Shown one piece after another: positions 32,781-42,523 of a DNA stretch of 64,000 nt. This DNA is from Mycolicibacterium elephantis DSM 44368 (GTDB lineage Bacteria > Actinomycetota > Actinomycetes > Mycobacteriales > Mycobacteriaceae): assembly GCF_004014805.1 (NCBI RefSeq), contig NZ_ATDN01000001.1:248001-312000 (forward strand), written 5' to 3'. The translations under genes and the position numbers were made by a program. The notes beneath the pieces are model-generated. The model ran no database searches. It saw only the letters and a program-made list of their open reading frames with translations, and had not been told where the DNA came from. Each line of letters begins with the position of its first letter. Position 1 is the stretch's first letter.

Positions 32781-34172
32781 TTATCGGGAGGCCGCGAGCA
32801 ACTCATCGAGCGCGGCCTGAAAGTCGTCGGCCATATCCCACAGATCGGGCAGTAGGTCCGGGCACGACACGATGCCGACGTCGAGTTTTCCGTTCAGCGA
32901 CATCACGGTGATGTTCAACCCCGAACCGTGGAAGATCGGGCCCAGCGGATACATCGACTTGGCTTCGCAACCCAGGTAGTACAGCGGGACCTGCGGGCCG
33001 GGCACGTTGGAGATGACGAGGTTGTGCACCGGCCTGGCGCCGCTGAGCCGGCTCGCGGCGTACACGCGCATCGCGACCCCGAACACCGCCGGCGCGGCGA
33101 ACTGCGTCCAGTCCTGCAGCAGCGTCGCCCCGATCGCCGAACTATGTTGTTTGGCAACCGAATTGGCTTCGGCGATTGACTTCAGCCGCTCGACGGGGTC
33201 CTTGATGTGGGTCTCCAGCCGGGAGAACATGCCCGACACCTGGTTTCGCCCCGGCCGGTCGGACCTGTCGTGCACCGACACGGGCACCATCGCGACCAGC
33301 GAGCCGTCCGGCAGCGCGCCGCGGTCATCCAGAAACTTGCGCAGCACCCCGGAGACCAGTGCCATCACCACGTCGTTGACCTTGACCCCGAAGCGGTTCT
33401 TCACCGTCTTGATGTCCTCGAGGTCGAGCTCGGTGAACGCGACGTTGCGGTGCGCGGTGACGTTGGCGTTGAAGACGGTCTGCGGGGCGGAGAACGGTGT
33501 CGCCATGGTCAGCCCGGTGCGCGCGCGTCGGACGGTGTCCACGACCGAGGTCACCGTCGTCGGCAGCGCGTTGACGAGCTTGAGCGGGCGGGTGGCGAAC
33601 CGCAGCGCACCGCTGACGGCGATCTCGAGCGAGCTGGCGTCGCCGGATCCCTCGACCGGCGCCGGCGGAGGCGCGTCGGGTTCGGTGCTGCACAGCTGCG
33701 ACATCATGCTGGCGCCCGTCACCCCGTCCACCCCGGCGTGGTGCACCTTGGTCATCACCACGAGGCGACCGCCCTCGTACGGATTGGTGCCGTCGATGTT
33801 CTCGATGACCCACTTCTCCCACAGCGGACGGCTGCGGTCCAGCGGCAAAGACGCGATGTGCCCGCAGATCTCGGCGAGTTCGCGGGGCCCGCCCGGCCCG
33901 GGCAGGCCGATGCGGTGCAAATGATGGTCGACGACGAAATCGGGGTCTTCCACCCACACCGGATGATCGAGGTTGAACCGGCTGTCGGCCAGCTTCTCGC
34001 GGAACTGCGGCATCGCCTTGATCCGCTCGCTCAACGCCTCGCGGAACCGGTCGAACGTGTACCCGCCCGGCATGGTCGACGTGTCGAGTTCGAGGATCGA
34101 GCACACGTGCAGGGGCTGTTTGGTGGTCTCGAGGTAGAGGAAGCTGGCGTCGAGTCCGCTGAGCCGCTGCAT
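32781..34172 (-). CDS. Wax ester synthase / diacylglycerol acyltransferase (WS/DGAT)
   Basis: 463 residues, a mycobacterial triacylglycerol-synthase-type acyl-CoA acyltransferase. It begins MQRLSGLDASFLYLET as most family members do. The catalytic HHxxxDG motif is VHHAGVDGVTG at about residues 138-148. The C-terminal SNVPGPQVPLYYLG segment is also diagnostic. The upstream open frame to 34367 has no family resemblance. Divergent from panB. This gene has no counterpart between Rv2224c and panB in M. tuberculosis. Confidence 0.93.
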   Translation of the reverse strand: MQRLSGLDASFLYLETTKQPLHVCSILELDTSTMPGGYTFDRFREALSERIKAMPQFREKLADSRFNLDHPVWVEDPDFVVDHHLHRIGLPGPGGPRELAEICGHIASLPLDRSRPLWEKWVIENIDGTNPYEGGRLVVMTKVHHAGVDGVTGASMMSQLCSTEPDAPPPAPVEGSGDASSLEIAVSGALRFATRPLKLVNALPTTVTSVVDTVRRARTGLTMATPFSAPQTVFNANVTAHRNVAFTELDLEDIKTVKNRFGVKVNDVVMALVSGVLRKFLDDRGALPDGSLVAMVPVSVHDRSDRPGRNQVSGMFSRLETHIKDPVERLKSIAEANSVAKQHSSAIGATLLQDWTQFAAPAVFGVAMRVYAASRLSGARPVHNLVISNVPGPQVPLYYLGCEAKSMYPLGPIFHGSGLNITVMSLNGKLDVGIVSCPDLLPDLWDMADDFQAALDELLAASR

Positions 34173-34330
34173 GCCGCGATGGTATGCCGGTCGACGGCGA
34201 GTGTGAGGAAATCCACTCAACACGCCTTTTAACTTTCCGCGGCCGTGGTGGCAGACTGACGAGGTCAGACGAAACCCGGGGACCGTTCCGGCCTCGAGGA
34301 TTCGACCCGACCCACCCATAGGGGACAACG

Positions 34331-35164
34331 ATGTCTGAGCAGACCGTCTACGGCGCTGCCTCCGCACCGCGGACCAAAACGCGCGTCCATCACCTTCAGA
34401 AGTGGAAGGCCGAGGGGCACAAGTGGGCCATGTTGACGGCCTACGACTACTCCACCGCCCGGATTTTCGACGACGCCGGCATCCCGGTGCTGCTCGTCGG
34501 CGATTCGGCGGCCAACGTGGTCTACGGCTATGACACCACCGTGCCGGTGACCATCGACGAGCTCATCCCGCTGGTGCGCGGGGTGGTGCGCGGCGCCCCG
34601 CACGCGCTGGTTGTCGCCGACATGCCGTTCGGCAGCTACGAGTCCGGCGCCACCCACGCCCTGCAGACGGCCACCCGGTTCCTGAAGGAGACCGGCGCGC
34701 ACGCGGTCAAGCTCGAGGGCGGCGAACGCGTCGCCGACCAGATCGCGACGATCAGCGCCGCGGGCATCCCGGTGATGGCGCACATCGGGTTCACCCCGCA
34801 GAGCGTCAACGGGTTGGGCGGATTCCGCGTCCAGGGCCGCGGCGACGCCGCCGAGCAGACCATCCACGACGCGATCGCCGTCCAGGAGGCCGGTGCGTTC
34901 TGCGTGGTCATGGAGATGGTGCCCGCCGAACTGGCCACCCAGATCACCGGCAAGCTGACGATCCCCACCATCGGTATCGGCGCCGGGCCCAACTGCGACG
35001 CCCAGGTGCTGGTCTGGCAGGACATGGCCGGGCTCACCAGCGGCAAGACGGCCAAGTTCGTCAAGCGGTTCGGCGACGTCGGTGCCGAATTGCACCGTGC
35101 TGCAACGCAATACGCCGAAGAGGTGGCCGGCGGGGTGTTTCCCGCCGACGAGCACTCGTTCTGA
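34331..35164 (+). CDS. panB: 3-methyl-2-oxobutanoate hydroxymethyltransferase
   Basis: First committed enzyme of pantothenate synthesis. 277 residues, family length. Seen are [17 protein letters not shown], the metal-binding [31 protein letters not shown] and the [16 protein letters not shown] segment. A GGGGACAACG stretch lies just before the ATG. Followed by a long hairpin shared with the convergent enoyl-CoA hydratase gene. Confidence 0.96.
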   Translation: MSEQTVYGAASAPRTKTRVHHLQKWKAEGHKWAMLTAYDYSTARIFDDAGIPVLLVGDSAANVVYGYDTTVPVTIDELIPLVRGVVRGAPHALVVADMPFGSYESGATHALQTATRFLKETGAHAVKLEGGERVADQIATISAAGIPVMAHIGFTPQSVNGLGGFRVQGRGDAAEQTIHDAIAVQEAGAFCVVMEMVPAELATQITGKLTIPTIGIGAGPNCDAQVLVWQDMAGLTSGKTAKFVKRFGDVGAELHRAATQYAEEVAGGVFPADEHSF

Positions 35165-35175
35165 TCCAGCCGAGC

Positions 35176-35223
35176 AGACGCGAAAACCCTCAAAATCGGC
35201 GAGTTTTGGGGGTTTTCGCGTCT
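35176..35223. terminator. Long hairpin between panB and enoyl-CoA hydratase gene
   Basis: Left arm 35176-35196 and right arm 35203-35223 pair over 21 positions with two mismatches. The centre reads CAAAATCGGCGAGTTTTG, nearly the same as the core of the hairpin at 21276-21330. It sits 12 bases after the panB stop and 13 before the convergent stop. Confidence 0.65.
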
Positions 35224-35236
35224 GTTCGCGCTACCG

Positions 35237-36016
35237 CTACCGAAACTCGGCTTTGCGCTTGGCCAAGAACGCGTCGACGCCCTCGCGACCGTCGGCCGAT
35301 CCGGCGCGCTCGGCGATCAGGCGGCTCTCGTGCTCCATCTGCTCTTCCAGCCCGTTCTTGAACGTGCCGAGCAGAAGCGCCTTGACCCCTCCGTTGGACC
35401 CGGCTGACGTAGCGGCCATCCGGTCGGCGAGTTGCGCGGTCCGGTCGGCCAGCTCGGCGTCGGCCACGACCTCGGTGACCAGTCCCCACTGCGACGCTTC
35501 CTGCGCGGACAGCGTGCGGTTGGTCAGCATGAGTTCCTTGGTCTTCGTGACACCGATCAGCCGCGGCAGAAAGTAGGACGCGCTGCCGTCGGGGCTCAGC
35601 CCGACCCGGGTGTAGGCCATCGTGAACGACGCGGACTCCGCGGCCAGCACCAAGTCGCCGGTGACCGCGACGGAGAAGCCCGCACCGGCTGCGGTGCCGT
35701 TGACGGAGGTGATCAGCACGGCGTTCATCCGCGCGAAACTCGAGATCGCGCGGTGCAGATCGTCGGCGACGCCCTTGACGTGCTGACCGCGGTCAGGCGC
35801 GGAGGCGAAGTCCTTCAAGTCGCCCCCGGCGCAGAAGAAGCGGCCGGACCCGGTGAGGACCACCACCTTGGTGGCGTCGGTGTCGCAGCGTTTCGCGGCG
35901 TGGGCCAGCTCGCGAGTCATGGTGGCGTTCATGCCATTTGCCGCGTCGGGCCGGTTCAACGTGATCTGGGTGACGGCCCCGGACTGCTCGAACTTGATGG
36001 TCTCGTATTCGCTCAC
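35237..36016 (-). CDS. Enoyl-CoA hydratase/isomerase family protein
   Basis: 259 residues with the crotonase fold. The oxyanion-hole segments GRFFCAGGDLKDF and VNGTAAGAGFSVAV are present. At the position of the second catalytic Glu the sequence reads RVGLSPDGSASYFLPRLIG, with Asp rather than the usual Glu pair, as in isomerase-like members. It lies 9 bases downstream of the fatty-acyl-AMP ligase gene, so a shared acyl-chain pathway is plausible but unproven. Confidence 0.88.
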   Translation of the reverse strand: MSEYETIKFEQSGAVTQITLNRPDAANGMNATMTRELAHAAKRCDTDATKVVVLTGSGRFFCAGGDLKDFASAPDRGQHVKGVADDLHRAISSFARMNAVLITSVNGTAAGAGFSVAVTGDLVLAAESASFTMAYTRVGLSPDGSASYFLPRLIGVTKTKELMLTNRTLSAQEASQWGLVTEVVADAELADRTAQLADRMAATSAGSNGGVKALLLGTFKNGLEEQMEHESRLIAERAGSADGREGVDAFLAKRKAEFR

Positions 36017-36025
36017 CCCTGGACC

Positions 36026-37837
36026 TTAACCGGCAACGGGTCCCAACTCGCCGGCCAGGTATTCCGCCCGGCATGCGCGGCGGGCCAGCTTGCCGCTGGT
36101 GGTCCGCGGGATGGTGCCTGCCGCAACCAGTTTCACGTCGGCGACCGGCAGCGCGTGGTGACGGGACACGGCGGCGCGGATGCCCTCGACCACCGGCTGC
36201 GGATCGGCCTTGCCGGCACCGGGGGCACGCTCGGCCACGATCACCAACCGCTCACCGCCCTCACTCGGCACCCCGAACGCGACCACGAACCCGGCCCGTA
36301 CCGCGGGTGAAACCCCCGCCGCGGTGGCCTCGATGTCCTGCGGATAGTGGTTGCGGCCGTCGACGATGATCATGTCCTTGATCCGGCCGACGATGTAGAG
36401 CTCGTTGTCGAGGTACATACCCAGGTCACCGGTGCGCATCCAGTAACCGCCGGGGGGCGCGCCCTCGGCGTGGCTGTCGGCCTCCAGCCGCGACTGCAGC
36501 TTGTTCTGGAACACCGATTCGGTCTGGTCGGTGCGGCCCCAGTAGCCGCGCCCGATGTTGATGCCGTGCAGCCAGATCTCGCCCACCTGCCCGTCGGGCA
36601 GCTCGCTGCCCGTGTTCGGGTCGACGATGACCGCCCACTGGTCGCGGGCCACCCGGCCACACGACACCTGCGGCACCGCGTTCTCGGCGTCGGGCGCCAC
36701 CTCGACCGCACGCCCCGCGCCGAGTGCCTCGCGGTCCAGGTACACGGCCTTGGGCTGGGCATCGGGGTCGATCGTGGAGACGAAAAGGGTGGCCTCGGCC
36801 ATCCCATAGGACGGCTTGATGGTGGTCGGCGGCAGACCGTAGGGGCCGAAGGCGTCGGTGAAGTTCTTGATCGACGCGATGCTGACCGGTTCGGAGCCGT
36901 TGATCAGCCCGCCGACGTTGCTCAGGTCGAGGTCCTCGCCCTTGGGCGGCAGGCCGCGCTGCGCGGCGAGGTCGAACGCGAAGTTGGGCGCCGCGGCGAA
37001 GGTGCGGCCGTACTTCGACTCGGCCGCGAGCTCGCGGATCCAGCGATACGGCCGACGGACGAACGCCATCGGCGACATCAGCGTGAGCTGTCCGCCGCAC
37101 AGCGCGGGGAACATCACCATCAGCAGGCCCATGTCGTGAAACAGCGGGAGCCAGCTGACGCTGCGGATGTTGCGGTCCAGGCCGACCGAAAGGATCATCT
37201 GCGCGACGTTGGTGCACACCGCGCGGTGCGTGATCTCCACGCCCGCCGGGGTGCGGGTGGAGCCGGACGTGTACTGCAGGTAGGCGATGTCGTCGGTGGC
37301 GGCCTCGTACGGCTGGAACAACTCGCCGACGCTGTCGGGCATGGCGTCGACCGCGATGACGCGGGGCCGGCGGACGCGGGGAACCGTCTCGAGCGACTCG
37401 TGCACGGCTTGCGCGCCCTCGGTGGTGGTCAGCACCACCGACGGTTCGGAGTCGCCGATCACCGCCCGCAGGCGTTCGGCGTGTCCGGGCAGTTCGGGGG
37501 CGAACAACGGCACGGCGATGTTGCCTGCGGCGATCGCCGCGAACAGGCCGATGACGTAGTCGACACCCTGGGGCGCAAGGATCGCGACCCGGTCCCGCGG
37601 CGAGGTGACCTGCTGAAGCCGGGCCCCGACCGCACGCATCCGGGCGCCGAGGCGGTTCCAGCTCAGCTCGACGGGCATGCCGTCGGGGTCACCCCGGTAG
37701 TCCAGGAACCGGAAGGCCACCGAATCGCCCAGTTCGGCGATGTTGCTCTGGAGATATGACGTCAGCGTGGTGCCCTCCGGGCAGACGATATGTCCCTCGG
37801 AGTCCAGGTAATCGCCGATCGATCCCCCAAGCTTCAT
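36026..37837 (-). CDS. Fatty-acyl-AMP ligase (FAAL/FadD type)
   Basis: 603 residues, an adenylating enzyme that activates fatty acids as acyl-AMP, often for polyketide or lipopeptide synthases. Adenylation motifs are YTSGSTRTPAGVEITH, SWLPLFHDMGLLM and YGMAEATLF. The catalytic C-terminal Lys is in TTSGKLARR. The FHDMG and TRTPAG patterns are those of mycobacterial FAALs rather than CoA ligases. The Met at 37837 starts MKLGGSIGDYL; a GTG 6 bases upstream is possible. No polyketide synthase gene is in the window. Confidence 0.9.
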   Translation of the reverse strand: MKLGGSIGDYLDSEGHIVCPEGTTLTSYLQSNIAELGDSVAFRFLDYRGDPDGMPVELSWNRLGARMRAVGARLQQVTSPRDRVAILAPQGVDYVIGLFAAIAAGNIAVPLFAPELPGHAERLRAVIGDSEPSVVLTTTEGAQAVHESLETVPRVRRPRVIAVDAMPDSVGELFQPYEAATDDIAYLQYTSGSTRTPAGVEITHRAVCTNVAQMILSVGLDRNIRSVSWLPLFHDMGLLMVMFPALCGGQLTLMSPMAFVRRPYRWIRELAAESKYGRTFAAAPNFAFDLAAQRGLPPKGEDLDLSNVGGLINGSEPVSIASIKNFTDAFGPYGLPPTTIKPSYGMAEATLFVSTIDPDAQPKAVYLDREALGAGRAVEVAPDAENAVPQVSCGRVARDQWAVIVDPNTGSELPDGQVGEIWLHGINIGRGYWGRTDQTESVFQNKLQSRLEADSHAEGAPPGGYWMRTGDLGMYLDNELYIVGRIKDMIIVDGRNHYPQDIEATAAGVSPAVRAGFVVAFGVPSEGGERLVIVAERAPGAGKADPQPVVEGIRAAVSRHHALPVADVKLVAAGTIPRTTSGKLARRACRAEYLAGELGPVAG

Positions 37838-37953
37838 AAGCACATTTTAAGACTGCTAAGCAAGCTCTAAGGTCCACATGTCTGTGAATGCTGTCACGGG
37901 TACGCCCGCGGACGCCGATGCCCAGGTCACACGGATATGGCACGCTGAGCGGT

Positions 37954-39456
37954 GTGACCGCCAACACCGCCCGTCACACCGAGGTCGAGCGCAAGTTTGA
38001 CGTGCTGGAATTCACTGTTTCGCCCTCCTTCGAGGGCCTCACGATGGTCGCGCGGGTAGAGCGCTCTCCGTCGTACGTCCTCGACGCCGTGTACTACGAC
38101 ACGCCGGGATTTGATCTCGCGGCCCGGCGTGTCACCCTGCGGCGCCGGACGGGTGGTCCCGACGAGGGATGGCACCTCAAGCTGCCCGCCGGGCCGGGCG
38201 CTCGAACCGAGGTGCGCGCGCCGCTGGGCGCCGCCGTCGACGAGGTGCCCGCCGAGTTGCGCGACATCGTGTTGGCGATCGTGCGCAACCGGCCGCTGGC
38301 GCCGGTCGCGCGGATCACGACGAACCGCACCGTCGACCACCTCTACGACGCCGACGGCGTCGTCATCGCCGAGTTCTGCGACGACGACGTGCGCGCCTGG
38401 GCGCAGGGCGGCGAGGACGAGCAGCGCTGGCGGGAGTGGGAGATCGAACTCGCGGAAGGCGCCGGGGATGACGGCCCGGCCCTGCTCGACCGGCTCGCCA
38501 ACCGGCTGCTCGACGCCGGCGCGGTGCCTGCCGGGCACGGGTCGAAGCTGGCGCGGGTGCTCGCCGGCGCGCAACCCGAAGCCGCCGGGGACGGCGACGA
38601 CGGCACCGCCGAGCGCGATCCCCTGCACCAGGCGGTGGCCGAGCAGTTCGAGCAGCTGCTGGTGTGGGACCGCGCGGTGCGCGAGGACGCGGATGACTCC
38701 GTACACCAGATGCGGGTGGCGACCCGCAAGATCCGCAGCCTGTTGCGGTCGGCCGAGCACGCGTTCGGGGTGGCCGAGGACGCGGAGAACGCGTGGATTC
38801 TCGATGAGCTCAAAGCGCTCGCCGGCGTGCTGGGTGTCGCCCGCGACGCCGAGGTGTTGGCCGAACGCTATGAGCGCGCGCTCGACGAGCTGCCCAAGGA
38901 GTTGGTGCGCGGGCCGGTGCGTGAACGGCTGGTGGACGGTGCCCGACGGCAGTACGCGGCGGGTCTGCGCCGTTGCCTGCTGGCGATGCGCTCACCGCGC
39001 TACTTCAGGCTGCTCGACGGGCTGGAGCGGCTGGTGGCCGCCGAACCGCCGGCGCGGCCGGAGGGGCGTGAACCCGACACGACGACCATCGCGTCGTTGC
39101 ACAAGCGGCTCCGCAAGGCGGCCAAGGCTGCCGGGGAGGCAGACGAGGACGAAAAGAACGAGGCGCTGCACCGAATCCGCAAGCGGGCCAAGCGTCTTCG
39201 CTACACCGCGGCCGCCGTCAGCGCCGACAAGGTTTCCGAGCGCGCCAAGGCCATCCAGACCCTGCTGGGCGAGCACCAGGACAGCGTCGTCAGCCGCGAG
39301 CATCTCAGCCGGCAGGCCGAAGCCGCCCACGCCGCCGGCGAGGACACCTTCACCTACGGGCTGCTGTACCAGCGCGAGGACGAACTGGCGCGTCGCTCCC
39401 GCGCGCAGCTCGACGACGCGCTCGAGAAGCTGCACAAGGCGATACGCAAGGGCTGA
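37954..39456 (+). CDS. CYTH and CHAD domain protein (Rv2226-like)
   Basis: 500 residues. The N-terminal ~200 are a CYTH domain: EVERKFDV at the start, and YYDTPGFDLAARRVTLRRR with the basic residues that bind triphosphate. The C-terminal ~290 are a CHAD helical bundle rich in His/Arg, with the repeats HQMRVATRKIRSLLR and LHRIRKRAKRLRYTAAAV that bind polyphosphate. A role in polyphosphate or triphosphate handling is inferred from the family. The GTG start is chosen as the first residue before EVERKF with spacing typical of orthologues. Confidence 0.9.
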   Translation: MTANTARHTEVERKFDVLEFTVSPSFEGLTMVARVERSPSYVLDAVYYDTPGFDLAARRVTLRRRTGGPDEGWHLKLPAGPGARTEVRAPLGAAVDEVPAELRDIVLAIVRNRPLAPVARITTNRTVDHLYDADGVVIAEFCDDDVRAWAQGGEDEQRWREWEIELAEGAGDDGPALLDRLANRLLDAGAVPAGHGSKLARVLAGAQPEAAGDGDDGTAERDPLHQAVAEQFEQLLVWDRAVREDADDSVHQMRVATRKIRSLLRSAEHAFGVAEDAENAWILDELKALAGVLGVARDAEVLAERYERALDELPKELVRGPVRERLVDGARRQYAAGLRRCLLAMRSPRYFRLLDGLERLVAAEPPARPEGREPDTTTIASLHKRLRKAAKAAGEADEDEKNEALHRIRKRAKRLRYTAAAVSADKVSERAKAIQTLLGEHQDSVVSREHLSRQAEAAHAAGEDTFTYGLLYQREDELARRSRAQLDDALEKLHKAIRKG

Positions 39457-39465
39457 CCCCGGGGG

Positions 39466-39874
<409 letters not shown>

Positions 39875-39939
39875 CATGAATAACGTACTGTGCCCCGTGC
39901 GGATTCCTCCAGTATGTGAACGGGTTCATACTTGACGGC

Positions 39940-40386
39940 ATGTCGCGGCTGCCTCCGTCCCGCTATCTGATGCGGGCCAAGGATCTGGTCGACGCGCGCT
40001 ACGCCGAGCCGATCACGGTGGCCGATCTGGCTGCCGCCGCGGGGTTGTCGCGCGCGCACTTCACCCGCATGTTCACCCGCACGTTCGGTGAATCGCCGCG
40101 CGCGTACCTGCAGACCCGACGGCTGGAGCGCGCCGCGGCGCTGCTGCGTTACACCGACCGCTCCGTCGCCGAGATCTGCGTCATGGTCGGGTTGCAGAGC
40201 GTCGGATCGTTCACGACCAGTTTCGCCCGGGTGTACGGGTTGCCGCCCGCGGCGTACCGGGCCAGCCTGCCGCCGGCCGCGATCCACGCCCGGGTGCCGA
40301 ACTGCATCCTCAAACGGGACACCCGGCCGCGCGCGGACAGCCGCGTCAAGACAGCACACGGGGAGAAGACGCCCGACGGCGGCTGA
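39940..40386 (+). CDS. AraC family transcriptional regulator (DNA-binding domain only)
   Basis: 148 residues. Two helix-turn-helix motifs are visible: TVADLAAAAGLSRAHFTRMF and SVAEICVMVGLQSVGSFTTS, the latter with FARVYGLPPAAYR, the AraC signature. There is no ligand-binding domain before them, so any sensing is by another means. An in-frame GTG at 39916 would add 8 residues. The likely target is the VOC/ICMT pair that follows 16 bases later. Confidence 0.85.
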   Translation: MSRLPPSRYLMRAKDLVDARYAEPITVADLAAAAGLSRAHFTRMFTRTFGESPRAYLQTRRLERAAALLRYTDRSVAEICVMVGLQSVGSFTTSFARVYGLPPAAYRASLPPAAIHARVPNCILKRDTRPRADSRVKTAHGEKTPDGG

Positions 40387-40389
40387 CCG

Positions 40390-40395
40390 TACCGT
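40390..40395 (+). promoter_or_regulatory. Candidate -10 box for the VOC gene (leaderless)
   Basis: TACCGT is 7 bases before the ATG at 40403. Confidence 0.4.
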
Positions 40396-40402
40396 CGAAG
40401 CC

Positions 40403-40834
40403 ATGTTGAAGATCGCATGTGCCCACCTTTGGGTTCACGACCAGGATGCCGCGCTGAAGTTCTGGACCGAGAAGGTCGGAATGGAAGTGCGCGAGGATGT
40501 TTCGCTGCCCGAAGCCGACTTCCGTTGGCTGACGGTTGGACCGCCCGGCCAGGATGACGTGTCGGTCGTGCTGATGGCCGTGCCAGGGGAACCGCTGATG
40601 GACGACGCCACCCGCGCGCAGGTCTTGGACCTGACCGCGAAAGGCTTTGCGGGAACCGTCTTCCTCACCACCGATGACTGCCAGGCGAGCTACGAGAAGA
40701 TGAAGGCACGCGGCGTCGAGTTCACCGAGGAGCCACACCAGATGCCGTACGGCATCGACTGCGGGTTCCGCGACCCGTCGGGCAACAGCGTGCGTTTGAC
40801 CCAACGGACCGAGGTCCCCGCCAATACTGGCTAG
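40403..40834 (+). CDS. VOC (glyoxalase/bleomycin-resistance fold) protein
   Basis: 143 residues with two beta-alpha-beta modules. The first metal-site position is His at AHLWVHDQDAALKFW and the second module ends DCGFRDPSGNSVRLTQR. The last module lacks a Glu where many glyoxalases carry the final ligand (NSVRLTQ), so metal-dependent catalysis is uncertain. AraC and VOC genes are commonly paired; here the AraC gene is 16 bases upstream. Confidence 0.85.
   Translation: MLKIACAHLWVHDQDAALKFWTEKVGMEVREDVSLPEADFRWLTVGPPGQDDVSVVLMAVPGEPLMDDATRAQVLDLTAKGFAGTVFLTTDDCQASYEKMKARGVEFTEEPHQMPYGIDCGFRDPSGNSVRLTQRTEVPANTG
40823..40828 (+). promoter_or_regulatory. Candidate -10 box for ICMT-like gene (leaderless)
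   Basis: AATACT inside the last VOC codons is 6 bases before the ATG at 40835, and that ATG directly abuts the VOC stop. Confidence 0.35.
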
Positions 40835-41326
40835 ATGCGCAGGAGCACGGCCGCACTGGGTTCGGCGGCGTTCTTCGTCGTCGCCCCCGGGACGTTCGTC
40901 GGGCTGGGCCCGTGGCTGATCACCCGCTGGGAGATCCCTGGGCCCAGCCCGACCGTGCGGGTGATCGTCGGTGCGACGTTGGTCGTGGCCGGTTTGATTC
41001 CGCCGATCCACGCCTTCGTCCAATTCGCCAAGGCCGGCGGCACACCGATGCCGGCCGCGCCGACCGAGCGGCTGGTGGTCGAGGGCTTCAACCGCTTCGT
41101 GCGCAACCCGATGTACCTCGGGCTGCTCGTGGCGATACTCGGGCAGGCCGTGATGTTCGACAGCCTGTGGTTGGTGCTGTACGCGGCGCTCGGATGGGTC
41201 GCCACAGCCTCGTTCGTGCGTTGGTATGAAGAACCGACGCTGGTGCGCACCTACGGCGAACAGTACGAGGAGTACCGCAGCAACGTGCCGGCGTGGACGC
41301 CGCGGCTCACGCCGTGGACGCCCTGA
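40835..41326 (+). CDS. Isoprenylcysteine carboxyl methyltransferase-like membrane protein
   Basis: 163 residues with about four transmembrane helices. The C-terminal SAM-binding signature of the ICMT/PEMT superfamily is present: RFVRNPMYLGLL, then the pair EEPTL and YGEQYEEYRSNVPAW. The substrate is unknown; bacterial members methylate lipids or small molecules. The ATG directly follows the stop of the VOC gene, so the two are likely one transcript with the AraC gene. Confidence 0.85.
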   Translation: MRRSTAALGSAAFFVVAPGTFVGLGPWLITRWEIPGPSPTVRVIVGATLVVAGLIPPIHAFVQFAKAGGTPMPAAPTERLVVEGFNRFVRNPMYLGLLVAILGQAVMFDSLWLVLYAALGWVATASFVRWYEEPTLVRTYGEQYEEYRSNVPAWTPRLTPWTP

Positions 41327-41335
41327 TACCGGATG

Positions 41336-41650
41336 TCAGCCGCGGGGCCAGGTCTGGCGCGGTGCGGGCCCGGCCGGAGGAGCGGGCTGAAGCGCGGCGC
41401 CCGGAACGGGCGAGTTCTGCCACGCCGCAATGCACAGTCCGAGCCGACCGGGCTTACACCAGCCGCCGGGGCCAGAAACCCCGAGGCTGGTCTGCGCCTG
41501 CGACCAGCACACTCCGCTGCGCTGGTCCCACACTTCGCCGGCCGTGCACTGCGCGTCCGCCGCTGGCGCGTTCACCAGCGACGCCGACACCAGCGCGGCG
41601 CCGCACACCGAGGCCACCAGGAAGCCTGGCACCATGGTTCGGATTCTCAT
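41336..41650 (-). CDS. Small secreted Cys-containing protein
   Basis: 104 residues beginning MRIRTMVPGFLVASVCGAAL. A signal peptide ends at about residue 32 (APAADA). The mature protein is about 72 residues with four Cys (CTAGEVWDQRSGVC and CKPGRLGLC) and a Pro/Ala-rich tail. The Cys pairing suggests two short disulfide loops. Function unknown. Its coding strand follows the LpqN-type lipoprotein gene, 56 bases downstream of that stop. Confidence 0.75.
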   Translation of the reverse strand: MRIRTMVPGFLVASVCGAALVSASLVNAPAADAQCTAGEVWDQRSGVCWSQAQTSLGVSGPGGWCKPGRLGLCIAAWQNSPVPGAALQPAPPAGPAPRQTWPRG

Positions 41651-41706
41651 GTCGATGCTTCTCCGTCGGTTAAGCGATGTTGGTGGATGTCGGAAAGGTG
41701 CGGCTG

Positions 41707-42393
41707 TCACGACGGCGGGGTGATGGTTGTCTGTTCGTCGATCACCTTGGCGGCATCCAGCACCACGTTCTGTTCGTCCTCCAGGCTGTCGCCGTTCAAC
41801 TGATAGACGAACAGGCCGTCCGCTGCGGGCACGACGACCGTCTTCTGGGCGATGAAGCGCCTCTTGCCGTCGTGCTCGTAGGTGCCGGCGAACTCGACAG
41901 CGTCAAAGCCGCTCAACGTGCTCCTGTTCGGTTCTCCCAACGGCTTGAAATCCGCCAGCTCCTCGAGTTGCTGCGGGGCGTACTCGAGGATCTTTTCCGC
42001 GTCGACGTTGCCGGTGAGTTTGGAGGCGATCGCGTACATATCGGGCGGATCGTTGGGGTCTTTGGGGTGGTTGTAGCCGATGGCGCCGTAGGCCCAGTCC
42101 GGCGTCGCATCGCCGGAGTCGCTCCAGTCGGGCGGCAGCGGGAAATCGACTGTGGGGGTTCCCGGCTCGCCCGGTTTGATCGGCGTCTCGGCGATGTCGT
42201 TGTTGACGATGTAGTCGTTGATCGTCTCTTCCTCGCCGGCCTGGGGAGCCGGCGCGGCCGTCGTCGCGGTCTCGGTCGACGTCGAAGTCGTTGTCGTGGA
42301 GGCTGTGTCGGTGCTGGAACCACAGCCCCCGAGCCCGAGGCTCAGAGCGACGGCCACAAGTCCCGCCGTTGTCCCTACGGGGAGTTTCTTCAT
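41707..42393 (-). CDS. LpqN/LpqT family lipoprotein
   Basis: 228 residues. The signal peptide ends in lipobox LGLGGC, so it is lipid-anchored. A Ser/Thr/Ala-rich spacer follows (about 25-50). The LpqN-type domain starts TPTVDFPLPPDW and contains ANNPPDM-like YNHPKDPNDPPDMY and the C-terminal QLNGDSLEDEQNVVLDAAKVID. Mycobacterial-specific envelope family whose M. tuberculosis member LpqN binds a host ubiquitin ligase; this one's role is unknown. Confidence 0.88.
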   Translation of the reverse strand: MKKLPVGTTAGLVAVALSLGLGGCGSSTDTASTTTTSTSTETATTAAPAPQAGEEETINDYIVNNDIAETPIKPGEPGTPTVDFPLPPDWSDSGDATPDWAYGAIGYNHPKDPNDPPDMYAIASKLTGNVDAEKILEYAPQQLEELADFKPLGEPNRSTLSGFDAVEFAGTYEHDGKRRFIAQKTVVVPAADGLFVYQLNGDSLEDEQNVVLDAAKVIDEQTTITPPS

Positions 42394-42523
42394 CGGCTTG
42401 CTATCTCCTACGGTCGTCTGTCAGAACACGAAAGCAAGATCATCTCGGCGATGAGACTAGGGCCTGCGCGCCGTTTCCGCGCCACATCGCGTCCTCGACA
42501 CGGAAATCCGCTGCCTCCGCGGC

